64,000 nt of DNA, taken from contig CM061091.1 in assembly GCA_030770545.1 (NCBI GenBank), positions 13,820,501 to 13,884,500 on the forward strand. Direction: 5' to 3'. Under the pieces are notes generated by a model, which was given only the letters and a program-made list of their open reading frames with translations, made no database searches and was not told where the DNA came from. Position 1 is the stretch's first letter. Each line of letters begins with the position of its first letter. The stretch comes from Macropodus opercularis (taxonomy: Eukaryota; Chordata; Actinopteri; Anabantiformes; Osphronemidae). The translations under genes and the position numbers were made by a program. Below are positions 46,601 through 59,013 of the stretch, in pieces.

Positions 46601-49600
46601 TTACTGAGGAAATGGGATTAGTCTTTAGGTTTTGTGTTTGGTAACCGTTCTCCTGTTAATACTTACCTGCAGTTACACCTCAGCTGCCCCCTAGTTCTCC
46701 TGAAGACAAAGTTTATGTCTGCTCTCTGCAGCCTTAATCACACACCTGCCGCTTTATTTTGTTAAGTGCTACAGCCCATCTTCTCTGTATACAAAGACGT
46801 TTGCATATTACTACTTCAGCATCAGTTCAACAGAGAAACACTTCTAAACATTTACATTTGAAGCTTTGCTCAGTAATTGGCAACAAGTGCTTGTAAATTA
46901 AAAACATGCAAATGTGAATTTTTTTGAGGTTCTGACATTTTTCCTGGTCTATGTCATATTACAACACTAAAAAACATAATGACCGAACTTTCAAGTATTT
47001 TGATATATGAAACTTTAGAGCAATGACTTACTTGCCTCTAGTTTGTCTTTTTCAGCATCATCATCATGACTGCTGATATTTTTAGCACTTCTGTGACCCG
47101 TGCCAACCATCAAGGACTAAATGGGGTGGGAGCAGCTCAGTTAATTAGGGAAAAGCACCAAAGTGCAATAAAAATAAAAACCCGGGTAAGAACTCGGTGA
47201 CCTCGGCGTCATCCTCTCGTTACACCCGCCCGACGACTCCTTGTCTGACCGCTCCTCGTCGTCACAGCCCTTCGGGTCTTCGCTCTTTTACCTGTCAGAC
47301 ACACGCTCCAAGTCCCGCCCCCTCACCGCCAGCTCATCAGTCTCAGGTGTGTTCACTCAGCTGTCGGTGGGCTATTAATCATGCCACGCAATAACTTAAC
47401 ACTCCATAAATAAATACATAAAACCATGCAAGCATGCAATAATGAAATACATTAATTAGGCCCACGCCGATTCCCGTTTCTACCCTCTGACACTTCTATA
47501 TGAGAAGAACTTGTAAAAAGCTGTCGTTGTCCAGATCTACGCGTCCATGGTCCAGCGACATTCTGGAGGATAAATGTATCAGGTTTGGGACTCTGCCACT
47601 CTGGCAACAAAGCCCTGTTCATCTTGCTTTGGGGTGACCAAGTGATTTCAATTACAGCTGCATCTGGTGTTTACTGAAGCTGGGGTCGAGCAAGTCAAAT
47701 CTGACGGAGGCTGATCTTACAAGTAGAAGCTTGGATCACTCTGTCGTGAGTCTGTTCAAACAAACACTGCGATCAGCTGCGTTTTATGAAATGTTTGGAC
47801 AAAAACTGCGGCGCTCGGTGCATGCAGACCTGCGTGTCTTAGCTACGACACACGCAAGGAAAGACAGAACAGCAAAGCTCATACACCCTCAGCAAACTGG
47901 TCAGATCCAATTAAAGGCAATTAGGAAAAAGCGAGACAAATCAATTTGTTTTAGCCGAGTATAACATGACATCCGCTGCCTGCAAGAGAAGTGACCAGAG
48001 GAAGGAGAAGATAATTTATGGAAGCTGCGGTGCCTGAGGATACAGCACAGAATAATGAAGTCCCACACGCAATGCAACTGCTTTGGTCTGTCGTCCAGAT
48101 CCACCCATAAAGTTGTGTCACCCTTGCTTCAAATCAACAAGTCGAGGTTAATAAGTCTGTTTAGTTGCAACGATGGCATAAGGAAGAATAAATAGAAGAG
48201 CATGTGGTGGCGCTGCATTGATGTGCCAGCTGTTTAAAGGGAAAAGCAACTCAGAAGGAGCAAGCGCTGCTGGATAAATTTGGCAGTGCTTTGTTTTCAG
48301 CCTTTTCCCTAAATAGTTATCTTGAAACATACATTTTAAGGGTTTTCTGGCCATACTACAGTGCTGATACTCATTATAAAAGTTCTCAAGGGCATTTTTT
48401 CTTACATTGGCAGCCTGACTACCGACCTTGCAGCACAACCTAAAATATGAACGGCACGACGGCTCCGTGGTTGCCTCACAATAAAAAAAGTCCAAAGATT
48501 GGACTCCCACAAAGGTCAACTACGGCCTTTCTGTGCAGAGTTTACGTCCTTACAGTTCTGCTTTTTGTACACTGCACATGAGAAGGGGAACAATCTGCTG
48601 TGTTTGATTAGAATTTGTTATGATTGAATAAAAGTGTCAGTTTCTGGGTGCTGATATTATGAACTCACTGTTACATTTCATTGTTATGGTTTAAGACATT
48701 TCAGCTGAGCAGGGTCATTGTTAATTTTATCATTAACATCTGTGATGAGATGTAAATGTGTGTGATGAACAGGCCTTCAATCAGCACCATAAAAATGTTT
48801 TATTTGTCCAGTATTTATTTCTCTATGATCGACAGGAACCTTTAACCTACGAAACAAAATCACAACTTTGCTAAATCAAAGCTTGTGGTGAAGCACGTGA
48901 GGATAAGAACCGTAAAAGTTAAAAAAGTTAAGTGGACTATTGAAATGCACAGAGGTGTGTACATTCTGGCCGGAGCTCACTCTGCCCAGAGCAGCAAGTC
49001 CTGGTGCTGCCATCAGATCGAGACTTAGTGCCTGTCAAAGTTAGTGACCGGGGGCTGTGAGAGGTCCCTGAACAAATGTCCTTTTCATTTCATGCTTAGC
49101 ATCCACACACGGCTCCTCCGCTGCTGATTCAATTACAGCTAATCATCCAATTGAAATCACATGTATGAGCAGTAAGTAAATAACCGATTCAAAGAACGGT
49201 GCACAAAAATAACTTTTGCCTCTGTTGGATGTCTGAGAAACAAGATCTTACTGCAGCTGTTCATTAAAATAACTGGTTTGCAGCTCATCTTGTCTAATTC
49301 CCTAACACAGGTTCTGACTTTTGTTTCACGTAAACCTTTTTCTTTCTACCAACAAAAAATAAACGTCTGTTTTGTCAGTTTTGCTGGAGGGAGGTTTTAC
49401 TTACAGGGGAGGATGTAAAGGAAGGAAATCAGGTTCGACATGTTGACTCAGGACTAAATTTCCCAGGGAGCGCCGAGTGGACAGCCATTAAACTTGAGTT
49501 GCTCTCCTTGCTCACTGAAAGAACTGCGCAAACAGTGCTGAGGTCAGTTTTAGAGCTACTGGAAGAGAGAAAAGCTGAGAGCAAACCTCTTACTCAAAGG

Positions 49601-52600
49601 TTACCCAAAAGGTGCTTTGGCATTTGCCCACACTGCGTCGCATTCTGTGAAAAGCCATGATATGAAACGCAAAAGGAAAAATAAACGCTGTCCAGGAGAA
49701 AAATAGAGGACAACAACACTTAAAATTTCCAAACACCGGTCCAATTTCCTCATTATCCAAGGAACAAACGTAGAAAAAAGCAGTGCCTGAGCTTTGTTTC
49801 TCGATTATTTGCATAATGCACTTTGATGGGTGGATACTCATCTCAATCCCCAGCTCTTTTGTATCTGCAGATTACAAAAGGCCTGTTGCCAGCGACATGC
49901 AGGCTACCAAGAAGAGACTATCAAAGGGAAGGGACGGGCTTTCAAGTCAGGACCCTTCGATTGTGTTACAGATTGATTCCAGGTGAGGGAGCTTTGAGAA
50001 GTTCAGCTGGAGGAAAATTGCCGGGCCGTGCAGTGCTTGTGAGAGGCAGGGAGGCTTCACGGTTGGCATGGTGCTCCGGAATTCCAAAACTACTCACGTT
50101 TGGTGGGATTTCGGGGAGATGAACGCTGGGCCTCAAATATCTTGTTGTGGTTGATTGCAGTTACATTAAAAGCTAAGCCCAGACAAAAACGGGGTATACA
50201 GTGAGTCTGGTTGTTTCGAAAAAGCATGGATAGCACCACAGTCCCCGGACTGTAATTGCCAGCATAATGTTCAAAACATGCCTTTGATTCACTCATAAGA
50301 TAAGGCTTGGATTTTGCAGTCCCACTCTAGCGTTAGGCTGAGCCTGTCAAGTTTTTTCTTTTCACACATGGTGGTTATGGCTGGAAACGATCTCAAGGAC
50401 TCCTCGCATAGATATATCAAAAACATCTCAGCCATTATTGTTTCCTTTAATTTCCATATTGTGCGTCTTTTGATTATGAAAGATGGGTAATATATGGAAA
50501 TTTACACCAGGCTGTACTTTATATTGAGATTTTCATCAACGAAGCCATTATCGCATTTAGCTGCACCACTTCACTCCAGCCACCTCCATCCTGCTGTCAG
50601 CAGCTTTGTTCTACTGACGTGTTGGTGTCCACGTCTCACGGTCAGGCCATCTGTACATTGAAACGCATCTTAAACAAGTCCCCCAGGGAAACGCTAATCA
50701 GATGCTTAAGTGCTCCACACATGTGAAGAGTGATTCTGCATGTCTGCTGTGAACACTTCGCCAGAGCTGATCTGCACCAGGCTACGTGTGGGATGGACAA
50801 TTAGGCAAAGACGAAGCTGAGCCACGCACAGGCGCGCCGAGCGGAGTCATTATGCATCACTCACCTGTCTGACCAAATAAAGCGGCTCAGGGAAACATCT
50901 GCTTATGTCTTCAAAGGCCAAAAATGCCTGTGTACAGCAGAAACTGTTTATTTAACTCTTCATTCTACATTCGCATCACTAACAACAAATATTAGTACAA
51001 AATAAGCTTTTAGTGCTGCATTTATTTATATAATCATTACATTTATGTCTTGTTGTTGGTTTTTTGTTGATGATACATTTATATATTTGCAACATCATGT
51101 GGATCCTTGTGATCATGTCGATCTCTGCTCTTGTTCTATTCTTGTTTTTGCACTTGCGCTGAAAAAAATCAACAGGTCAGATGGTGAAAATTCAATTTCA
51201 CAGTGAATGAAAGGATCGTATCCACCTTCACTGTGAACGGAGCAAAACGACGAGCTCCATGCAGTCTACAATCACTCCACCTTCCACCAAGGCCACACAG
51301 AGGAAATTCACTGTTGTTTTGAAGGCTTGTGAAGAGATTGGTCTGGTAATGAAAAGAAAATAGAAGTGATGTTCCCATGACGGGTATGGTAAACTAAATC
51401 GAGAGCGCTCGCTCTGTCGGCCTGGACTTCACACCTCCGGTCCAGCAGCGCCCTCACCCTCCCTCCTCATTCTCATGGTCCGTCTATAACCTCATTGACT
51501 CACCCTTTCCAAAAAATCTGAGCAGGCCTAGAGGCCCATGTGCTCATGTCCTGTCGAAGGATTTGTTGATTTCTCTAATCACTGTTCCAGCTCTGCATGT
51601 CTTTGTTTGTTTTGTGGAACAACCAGCAAACACAAGTGCTTAAGATGGTCCCGTGGAACAAAGAGAAAAGAACTGCTGCAGGATACTGGCTCTTGATTGC
51701 ATCTGTAAGGTCACTGTAATTACTTTGTCCTGTGCTTTTGTCCTGACGTAGACTGCAGAGGAATTATGTCAAGTGTAATTACAGATGAGATTGTTTTGCA
51801 CAGCCTTAACATCAAATGTATAAAACATTAATTCTTGCTTGTTTTGTGCTGTCAACATGGGGCTGGACACTGTTTCTTGTCATTTTACATAGGTCGTCCA
51901 TAAGTGGACACACAGCCGTACCTAATTGGGTCTGTGGGTACATTTCTGTGTGTGTTTTCTGTGTGTGTCTGTGAAAGATCTGGGAGGAGATGCTGATGAG
52001 AATGAAAACCATGAGGAGGAGGAAGTGCTGCATTTGCGCTGTTCATGGTCTTCTCTCTTTACTGACAAGGGGAAACAAGCCCTGCTGGCTATCTGCATGG
52101 CTTGGCCTTATTTCACTGACAGGAGAGACTCTGAAGCACTCTCTGTTCCTCTTGTGGCGGATACAGTGTGTTTAAAGCCAGAACCACAGCTCTGTTCCTA
52201 TCCCGAGGAACCCAGACATGTACCCCCTGATCTAAAAAAAAAAATGTTTATGGATATTAACTCGACGGGTATCGTGGAGGCCTTGTTATATTTGTTTTAT
52301 ATTTATAACCAAAATAGGTCTTTTTGATTGAAGCAAGAAATACAATGAGTGAGAAGATCACACAGAAAAACAAGATGAACATGATGCAGAGAGTCACAAG
52401 GCCCCAGGTTCACTTACATCAAACCAAGAGAAGCTACACTGAAGTCAGGTTTGACCAAGACCCACAGGGTAAGTCATACAGAGATTAACTTATCATCCTT
52501 GGGAGTTCAGGGCACTAATTTACCAGCCAATGGATTAGCAGGTGAAAGGGTAGCAAGCAGTACGTTTTGTTGATACTTGTGTTTCAGTGGGAGTTGAGTG

Positions 52601-55600
52601 CAGCTATTCTGCTTCGCTGTTTCCCGCTCTAATCTCTCACCAGACTGAGATTTTCCTTTTTGCCTATTTGCTTGGAAATTCTTACTTACCATAATTTTCA
52701 GAAGTCAATTTCAAACTCCAGCGCTAAATCAAACCAAATTCGAAACACTCACTGCTTACACATGGAACATAATTGTGTCTTTGCGTCAGACGTAGGGATG
52801 GCGCTGCCTTTGAAAGGTCTACTCTGTTATCACTTTTAGACGTACTCGTTGTGGACCCTTTTTCCAAGACTTAATAAACCAGCTTCATTTAATGGTTGAC
52901 AATGGGAAAGTTGCCAAGCTCAATTTTCTACGTTCTGTTTTTTTCTCCACCTGATGTAGCACAAGGCTGCCTCACAATGAATTCATAGTCACACCAGCAT
53001 CAATACCACTTGATCTGCAGCTTTAACTACATAATGAACTGCTGCAACTCAGATGTCAATCACAAACTGGCTCCCAGTTTCTGGTTCACTGTCTCTACCA
53101 GCTAACTGTCACAGAGAAATAACACAGACGTAAGTTTGTTTTCGTCATTATTAGCAGTGTTTTGAAAATCTTTGTAGATTTTTAGAACGAGTGACTAAGA
53201 AGACAGTAACCCAACGATGAAGTTGACATTTTGCATTCAGTCCTTACTTTATATTTAAAAACTTTTTCTTATCTCGATGCCAAAGACTCAAATTTGCGCT
53301 GCAAAAACATTAAAATGATTTTTAACATGCTATTTTACTGACACACAGTCTGTATGTACTAGGGTCTAACCTACTGTTTAACCTCCTCTTCACTAGCAGA
53401 TATGAGACAAATGGTGAGCTGTGGCAGGACTAAATTCAGTCCTGGTCACTGCGGTTTACTCCTTGTGCTTCTGGTGCCTTTCTTGAGGAGGATGTCACTC
53501 TTTGCATGACAGTGTATGATTGCGTCTATGATGGCGCCTGGATGCGCTGGTTGCTCTGAATAAGTCCACACGCTGTGACATCTGCCAGCGTGTGCAGTGC
53601 ATGGCGTTGAACGGCTGCTTTTCTTAAAAGCTCTTCAGGTTCAATCTAGAGTCTGACCCCAGATCATCCACAGAGCACCTGCCACCTCAGCCCCTCATCA
53701 CCGCCACAACACCCACTCAGTCACCAGCTTCAGGCCCGGAGCTAGACAGACCTATACACTGCACACCAACAGCACAAAGACACGGCTTCATGTTATTTCT
53801 GTCATCTGAAATAGCAATTGAAGCTGATCTAATTAAGGCGGCCTGTATAATTGAGGTCTTTAGGGAAATGCTGACAGGATCCAGATACTCTCCCTTTCTG
53901 CGCAAACAGTTCAACAGAGGCATGGGCAATTCTGGGACACGGGGGAGTCGTGACGGAGGCTCTTGTTAAGGATGTAAACCAGACGTCAACCATGCTGTGT
54001 GTCCTGAAGTGGCATGAATGCTTATAGGAAACTGTGCATGTATCAGAGCACTGTGTGCACCCTCATTTAAAACACTCACGTTTGTCATTGTCCAGGTCCG
54101 ATCCTGTTTGTTTAAACTGTGACTTGGCTTGTGGTGGGTGTGTATTGCGTTTCTTATTTAGACACTGTCTGTCCAAGGGAGTCGTGCGGACTCTTCCTCC
54201 ACAACCCTCCCAATCTGCCTTGCGTCTAAAACTTGAAGAGGGTGCTTTTTAAATTCAGTTTAATATGGCCTCAACCTGAACTTTCACAGCCTTTTAAAGT
54301 TGTAGATCTGCAATATTTCTACATCTAATTGTTTGACTAGGCGTTTGATAGGCTGAATTTCTACTGTTGCAGCACAAACTCAATTTTTGGAGCTCAGACG
54401 TCTTTTGTGGCCACTCACAGTTGGCGGTGGATATCATCTTCGCGGTCAGGCTACATCCAAGTATGTTTCTAGTTTGACTTGCTTGGATGAAACATTATTA
54501 TCTCCACATCTCTTTTGTTTTTTTGTTTTTTTTCTGTGGGGATAGATTTCACCCGAGGTAACAGTGGAAGACCAAACCTCTTCCAAAACTTTGAAATACA
54601 CAAACTGAAAGTAGAGGTTATTTGGCACCAAGTTTAGATTTAGATTTTCATCTAAAGTGATTTGAATGGTAAACATGGCCCATTCCATCCGTTCTATAGC
54701 TAAATGGACTGAGTTTTAACTAAAGGCACAGAAGGTTTCAAGGAATGTATTTGAGCTGAACCCATCTCCTGTTATCGATCTGGAGGATCTAGTAAACATA
54801 CTGTAGCATCTGCCTGTTTTAACTATTTAATTAGCATTGTAATTTATGCACGTGTAGAAACTGCACATACCTAACATACATAAGTTGTCAGAACTCTCTA
54901 TATAAGTTATTGTTATTAGAAACGTTAACATTACAAGTCAGAAAATGCAGCAAAAAATATTCATTCCTGAGTCAATGTTCTCTAGTTTGTTTCTGAACTG
55001 AAAAGCTGCCTCATGACTGACAGATGTTTCTACAGGTTTATGTTCAGTGGTGCTCGATATTTATGAAACTGCAGTTTTTCATCCCGGAGCCGACTTCCCA
55101 TGCTGCTGATGGACAGAAGTGCCAGGTCTGCTCTGGTTTCATGCTGTCAGATAAAATCAGTTTGTGTGTTGGATTCCTATCACTGAGCGGACCAAGTTAA
55201 TTCTGACCCAGCTCTAAGGTTTGGTCGTGGAGAACCAAGTCATGCAATGCAGAACAGGAAATCAAAGGTCACCGTTTTTCTTGTTACCGCTCTTCAGAGA
55301 GTCAACAGGCAAGTCAACACACGTATGCCTAAACTTTTATTATGCAAGTCTTTTACAATTATTGTTTTCTACAATTTTTAATCTTTTCCTAACTTAAAGA
55401 AACAACAGCAAGAATTAAGTAATGACAGAGTATTGGTTTGATCTTATTACAGGCTATTCAACAAGCTAATTTTATACAGTAAGTGATTCATGTGCACCAG
55501 AATAAAACAGCCATAATATGTCATTTTCAAAGACAGATTTGCATAGTGACTCTCATTTGCTTCTTGGATCTGATGAACTCATGGAAGACATCTGTGGTGC

Positions 55601-57950
55601 AGTCTGCAACTTTTTATAAATATTAGGCTTCCTCATTTTGTCATAATGACTTGATATTTAACTTTTTGCTATTGTGATTTTGTTTCAGGGTTGAGATAAA
55701 AATGCTCTAATGGACTGGAAATCTGTCCAGGGTTTACGCCACCTCTTCCCCACTGACAGCTGAGATTGGCTCTAGGACCTCCTGCAACCTTTCAAGCACA
55801 AGCAGTTGGGATATTTGATGAAGAGATGGATACAAACAAACACACTAGAACACAAGGTACAAGAGTTGGGCTAAGACAGGTTCTGAGGAAGAAGAAATGA
55901 GAAAGCATGTATCTACTGTACAGGAGGAACCCGGTGCCTCTCTGCATGGCTCAGTGCCTGTAAGTATGTGGGTGGATCTGTATCCCAATTAAAAACATTT
56001 ACATCTACGCACAAAAAAGAAAAAAAAGGACCCAAGTCAACTATGGCCTTATAGAGATTGAGGTTTGTAGCCACTGTGCCAATACCTTCACAAATTACAG
56101 TGTGCATAGCAGTTACACAGCAAGTCTCAGAGGTACAGGACATTATTGGTCATCTGAATATACCCACATCCTCTACAGCATCACTGGCATGGGCTGATAA
56201 ATGCACTGCAGTGAGAAAACAATGTGTTTGGCTTTCAAATGCAAACGAGTGGCTACTAATTAAGATAGTATGTGAGCAAATCCACCCTTAAACTGCACTC
56301 GCATGAATGAACTTTTGCAAGATGGTGAATACATTTCCCCAGCTGTAATAACGATAATGATGGTAGTTAAGTGGAGATGCTTGTAATCTGTCTGTCACAC
56401 ATGTGCATCATGAATTATTAATGTAGACCAACTAATTGAAAAGAGGTTGTGAGTGGAAAAAGTCCCTCACCCTCCAAAAATGTTTGGAAACTCTCAACTT
56501 TTTATCTCTTTGCTTCTGCTGCTTTGTAACAAACAATCAAACAAATAGAAAGAATTACTATAATGACATGGTCAAGGTAAAGAGAAGTGTGATACAGTCC
56601 AATGAAGAAAAACATGCAGAGATGCATGATGTGAAAGGGAGAGTCGAAAAAGAGACAGAGGAAGCCAAAGGGGTTGTAGATAAATTCCTGAGTTGTCTGG
56701 GCTGCACTACAAGTGGTCTGGGGCCAAAGTGTTGGTAAGGCTTTTGTGGTTTTTCAGCCAATAAATCCTCTGCACATATTTAATCCAGTCAGATGTTCTG
56801 CAGAAGAGAAGCACTGAAGGATGTACAGCCATTACTCAGCAACCCACATCAGAGACAGGAGCGGGGATCCATGCATTAACAGTCGGAAAGACGGACATGG
56901 GTGCAGGTAAACGTGTGAAAGTTCATTAAAACAATTCAATACAACTGATGCCCTGGCACCATAAGATGCCATGTGTCATCAAAACCTCTACTTCTTAATC
57001 TCTAAAAAAATGAATTTGCTTCAGAATCCAAATCTGAAACTGTTTATTTTGTGTGCACATGTACAAACAATGCACATTTAAGAAATTAATAGAATAAAGT
57101 ATAAAACAGAACAGATAGAAAACAGAATAAAAACTCGGCGTGATGTTCTAAGTACATACAGTATGTGTTCCACTGATCAGCCATAATAAAATTTACAGTT
57201 AGGGTATAAAGCAAAAACATAACAAGTTTACTATGTCTAAGTCTGCTGTGAGCTACAGTTTTTATGTTTTATGACCCTAATCTAACATTCAAGTATTAAC
57301 CTTTGTTTCGTGCCATTACATTTTCTTCTGGCATGTTGTATTAAAGAAGTGCATAAAGAAAGAGGTGGAACTACACAATCTGACTGAAAGATGACACTTT
57401 TCCAGTATACTAAGCATGTGCGCCATCGTCTGTTCACTCCTTTATATTACAGACAGTATTTTTTTTAATTTAATTTATTCCCGCAGGCCTCAGTGATCTT
57501 CATCAATTAATGGCATCCTTAGATGTCGCGTTGACACAGAGTTTTTTATTTTATTTTTTACGAAAGTGGGGGTATTTTAGTTAAGTGGCACTGACATGGA
57601 AACATTTGTACGTATTATTTCAATCTGACTAATTTTAGATAATTTACAAACACATACATAAATACGGGAATTGAGAATTGTTCACTTCTTTCCAACACAA
57701 AATCTCAAAGCAACAACCCATCTGTGTGCACGAGGCTAATACGTATGGATGAGAATTAAAGGTATTCATTTATTATAACAAAAACTATTTCCAACTTTGG
57801 GCCAAGACACAGTGAGTTAGAGATGATTAGAGAAATATGTTGGTTCCACAGTTATGTTACTGCTTATAGCAGAAATATCACTTTCTTGTTTGGCTAGTGC
57901 GCAAACGAGTTTTTATTTTATTTTATTTAATTATGTAGATTTTGCCGACA

Positions 57951-58147
57951 GGCAGTCTGCGGGACAGTAGCGGGGTCCTAGTAGCCGCTACGGTTAGCTC
58001 CGAAGCAGCTAGTCAGCCATTGGCCGGTGTGAGACTGAGCATCCTTCTAGAAAAATACCACTGAAAGTAAAAGAGACAAGAGACACTCTGCTAAACAGTA
58101 CGTTGAATTCGACGAAGGAAATCTCTTTGAAGACAAAGAGTATAAAG
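57951..58147 (+). promoter_or_regulatory. caprin1: caprin1 probable non-coding exon 1 and core promoter
   Basis: A GC-richer stretch ends at a donor (tataaag then gtatgg) after 58147. No ATG in it opens the caprin1 frame, and the first coding exon at 59014 starts with its ATG directly at an acceptor, so an untranslated first exon is required. An inverted CCAAT box (ATTGG, 58019-58023) lies inside. The real start site is unknown. GTTAGC/GCTAAC words are dense here and for 500 bases downstream. Confidence 0.5.
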
Positions 58148-59013
58148 GTATGGGATCCATACCAACGCCAATAAGTGTCATTTAGTGTTTTATATCGTCT
58201 TTAATTGCCTTTAGTCGAAACGATCGCTCAAAACGACTTGTCGCAGTGTCCCGGGGTTGTCTTTGTTTTTTCTCAGTTGGAAACGTCGTAGTTAAGGTCG
58301 TCGTACATTTGAATGTACGAAAATGTCTTTTTCTGGGGTTGTTCCAAAGGGACCCAGTGAACTCGCATGACGCTAACAAAAATGTTAGCTTCTCAGCTAA
58401 CAATGGGACGGAGAGATTAGGTCCTCTATTCGCCGCTTGTTTAATAGATTTGCTGTAGCTAGCTGACGTTAACGTTACACCGACGCAAAGATAGCCCGCT
58501 AACAAACGGGCTGAGCTACATTTGCATTAGCATTTCTTAGTAACGTTAGCCCGTTTTAAACTTTCAATGCGAAGCCGACATTTTCGTGTGTCAACCTTTT
58601 AGCTGCATGTGACGTTAGCTAATGTTAGAGTTTCATAGTTACAGCGTCATAGCTATTCAAATCACAGTAGGAGAATCATAATCACTTTCACTTTCCTCAC
58701 CTAAATCATCATTATTATTTATATACTCGGTCACGTCGCCATCGCTTTTTCTGGCCCAGTGCAATGAGCTTAATCCTAGTCTCAGCATCGTGATTTGAAA
58801 CCCCCAGACCAAATAGGTAAATTAATGCTAAGATAGTGAAAGCTGCGGCATTGCAGTTCAAAACATGCAGTCTTTGCGTAGTGTTAGGTGGCAGTTGCTT
58901 AGAGTGTTGGTTTAAGTTGGTAGAAGGACCATTAACTTTTGAAAATAGGCAGTAAATTAAGTTGTTCTTCCTGCTTCTGGTGTTCGATGTGCAAAATACA
59001 TTTATTCCCATAG

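Larger units (their letters stand above)
39150..57950. other. alx4-caprin1 intergenic interval, no supported gene
   Basis: About 19 kb between two divergent genes. Many short frames exist but none shows family motifs, a proper splice context or length beyond chance. Contents seen: G runs at 39274-39309, a 21-bp near-palindrome at 40059-40079, (CA)20 at 43633-43672, a GC-richer open frame at 45322-45585, and TAATTA-rich stretches near 49120-49160 and 51713-51784. Long gene-free DNA next to a developmental homeobox gene often holds enhancers; that is inference. Confidence 0.5.

Noticed and set aside
47187..47375. Possible LINE reverse-transcriptase scrap (DLGVILS)
   Set aside because: Only a few residues resemble the LINE 'DLGV' block; the rest is Ser/Pro-rich with no further match.
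51926..52327. 133-codon frame with an acidic stretch
   Set aside because: Begins in a TG-rich run and has no family features; the acidic run comes from GAGGAGGAG-type simple sequence.
56436..56738. 100-codon frame just upstream of caprin1
   Set aside because: Lys/Glu-rich translation of A-rich DNA, no splice link to caprin1.
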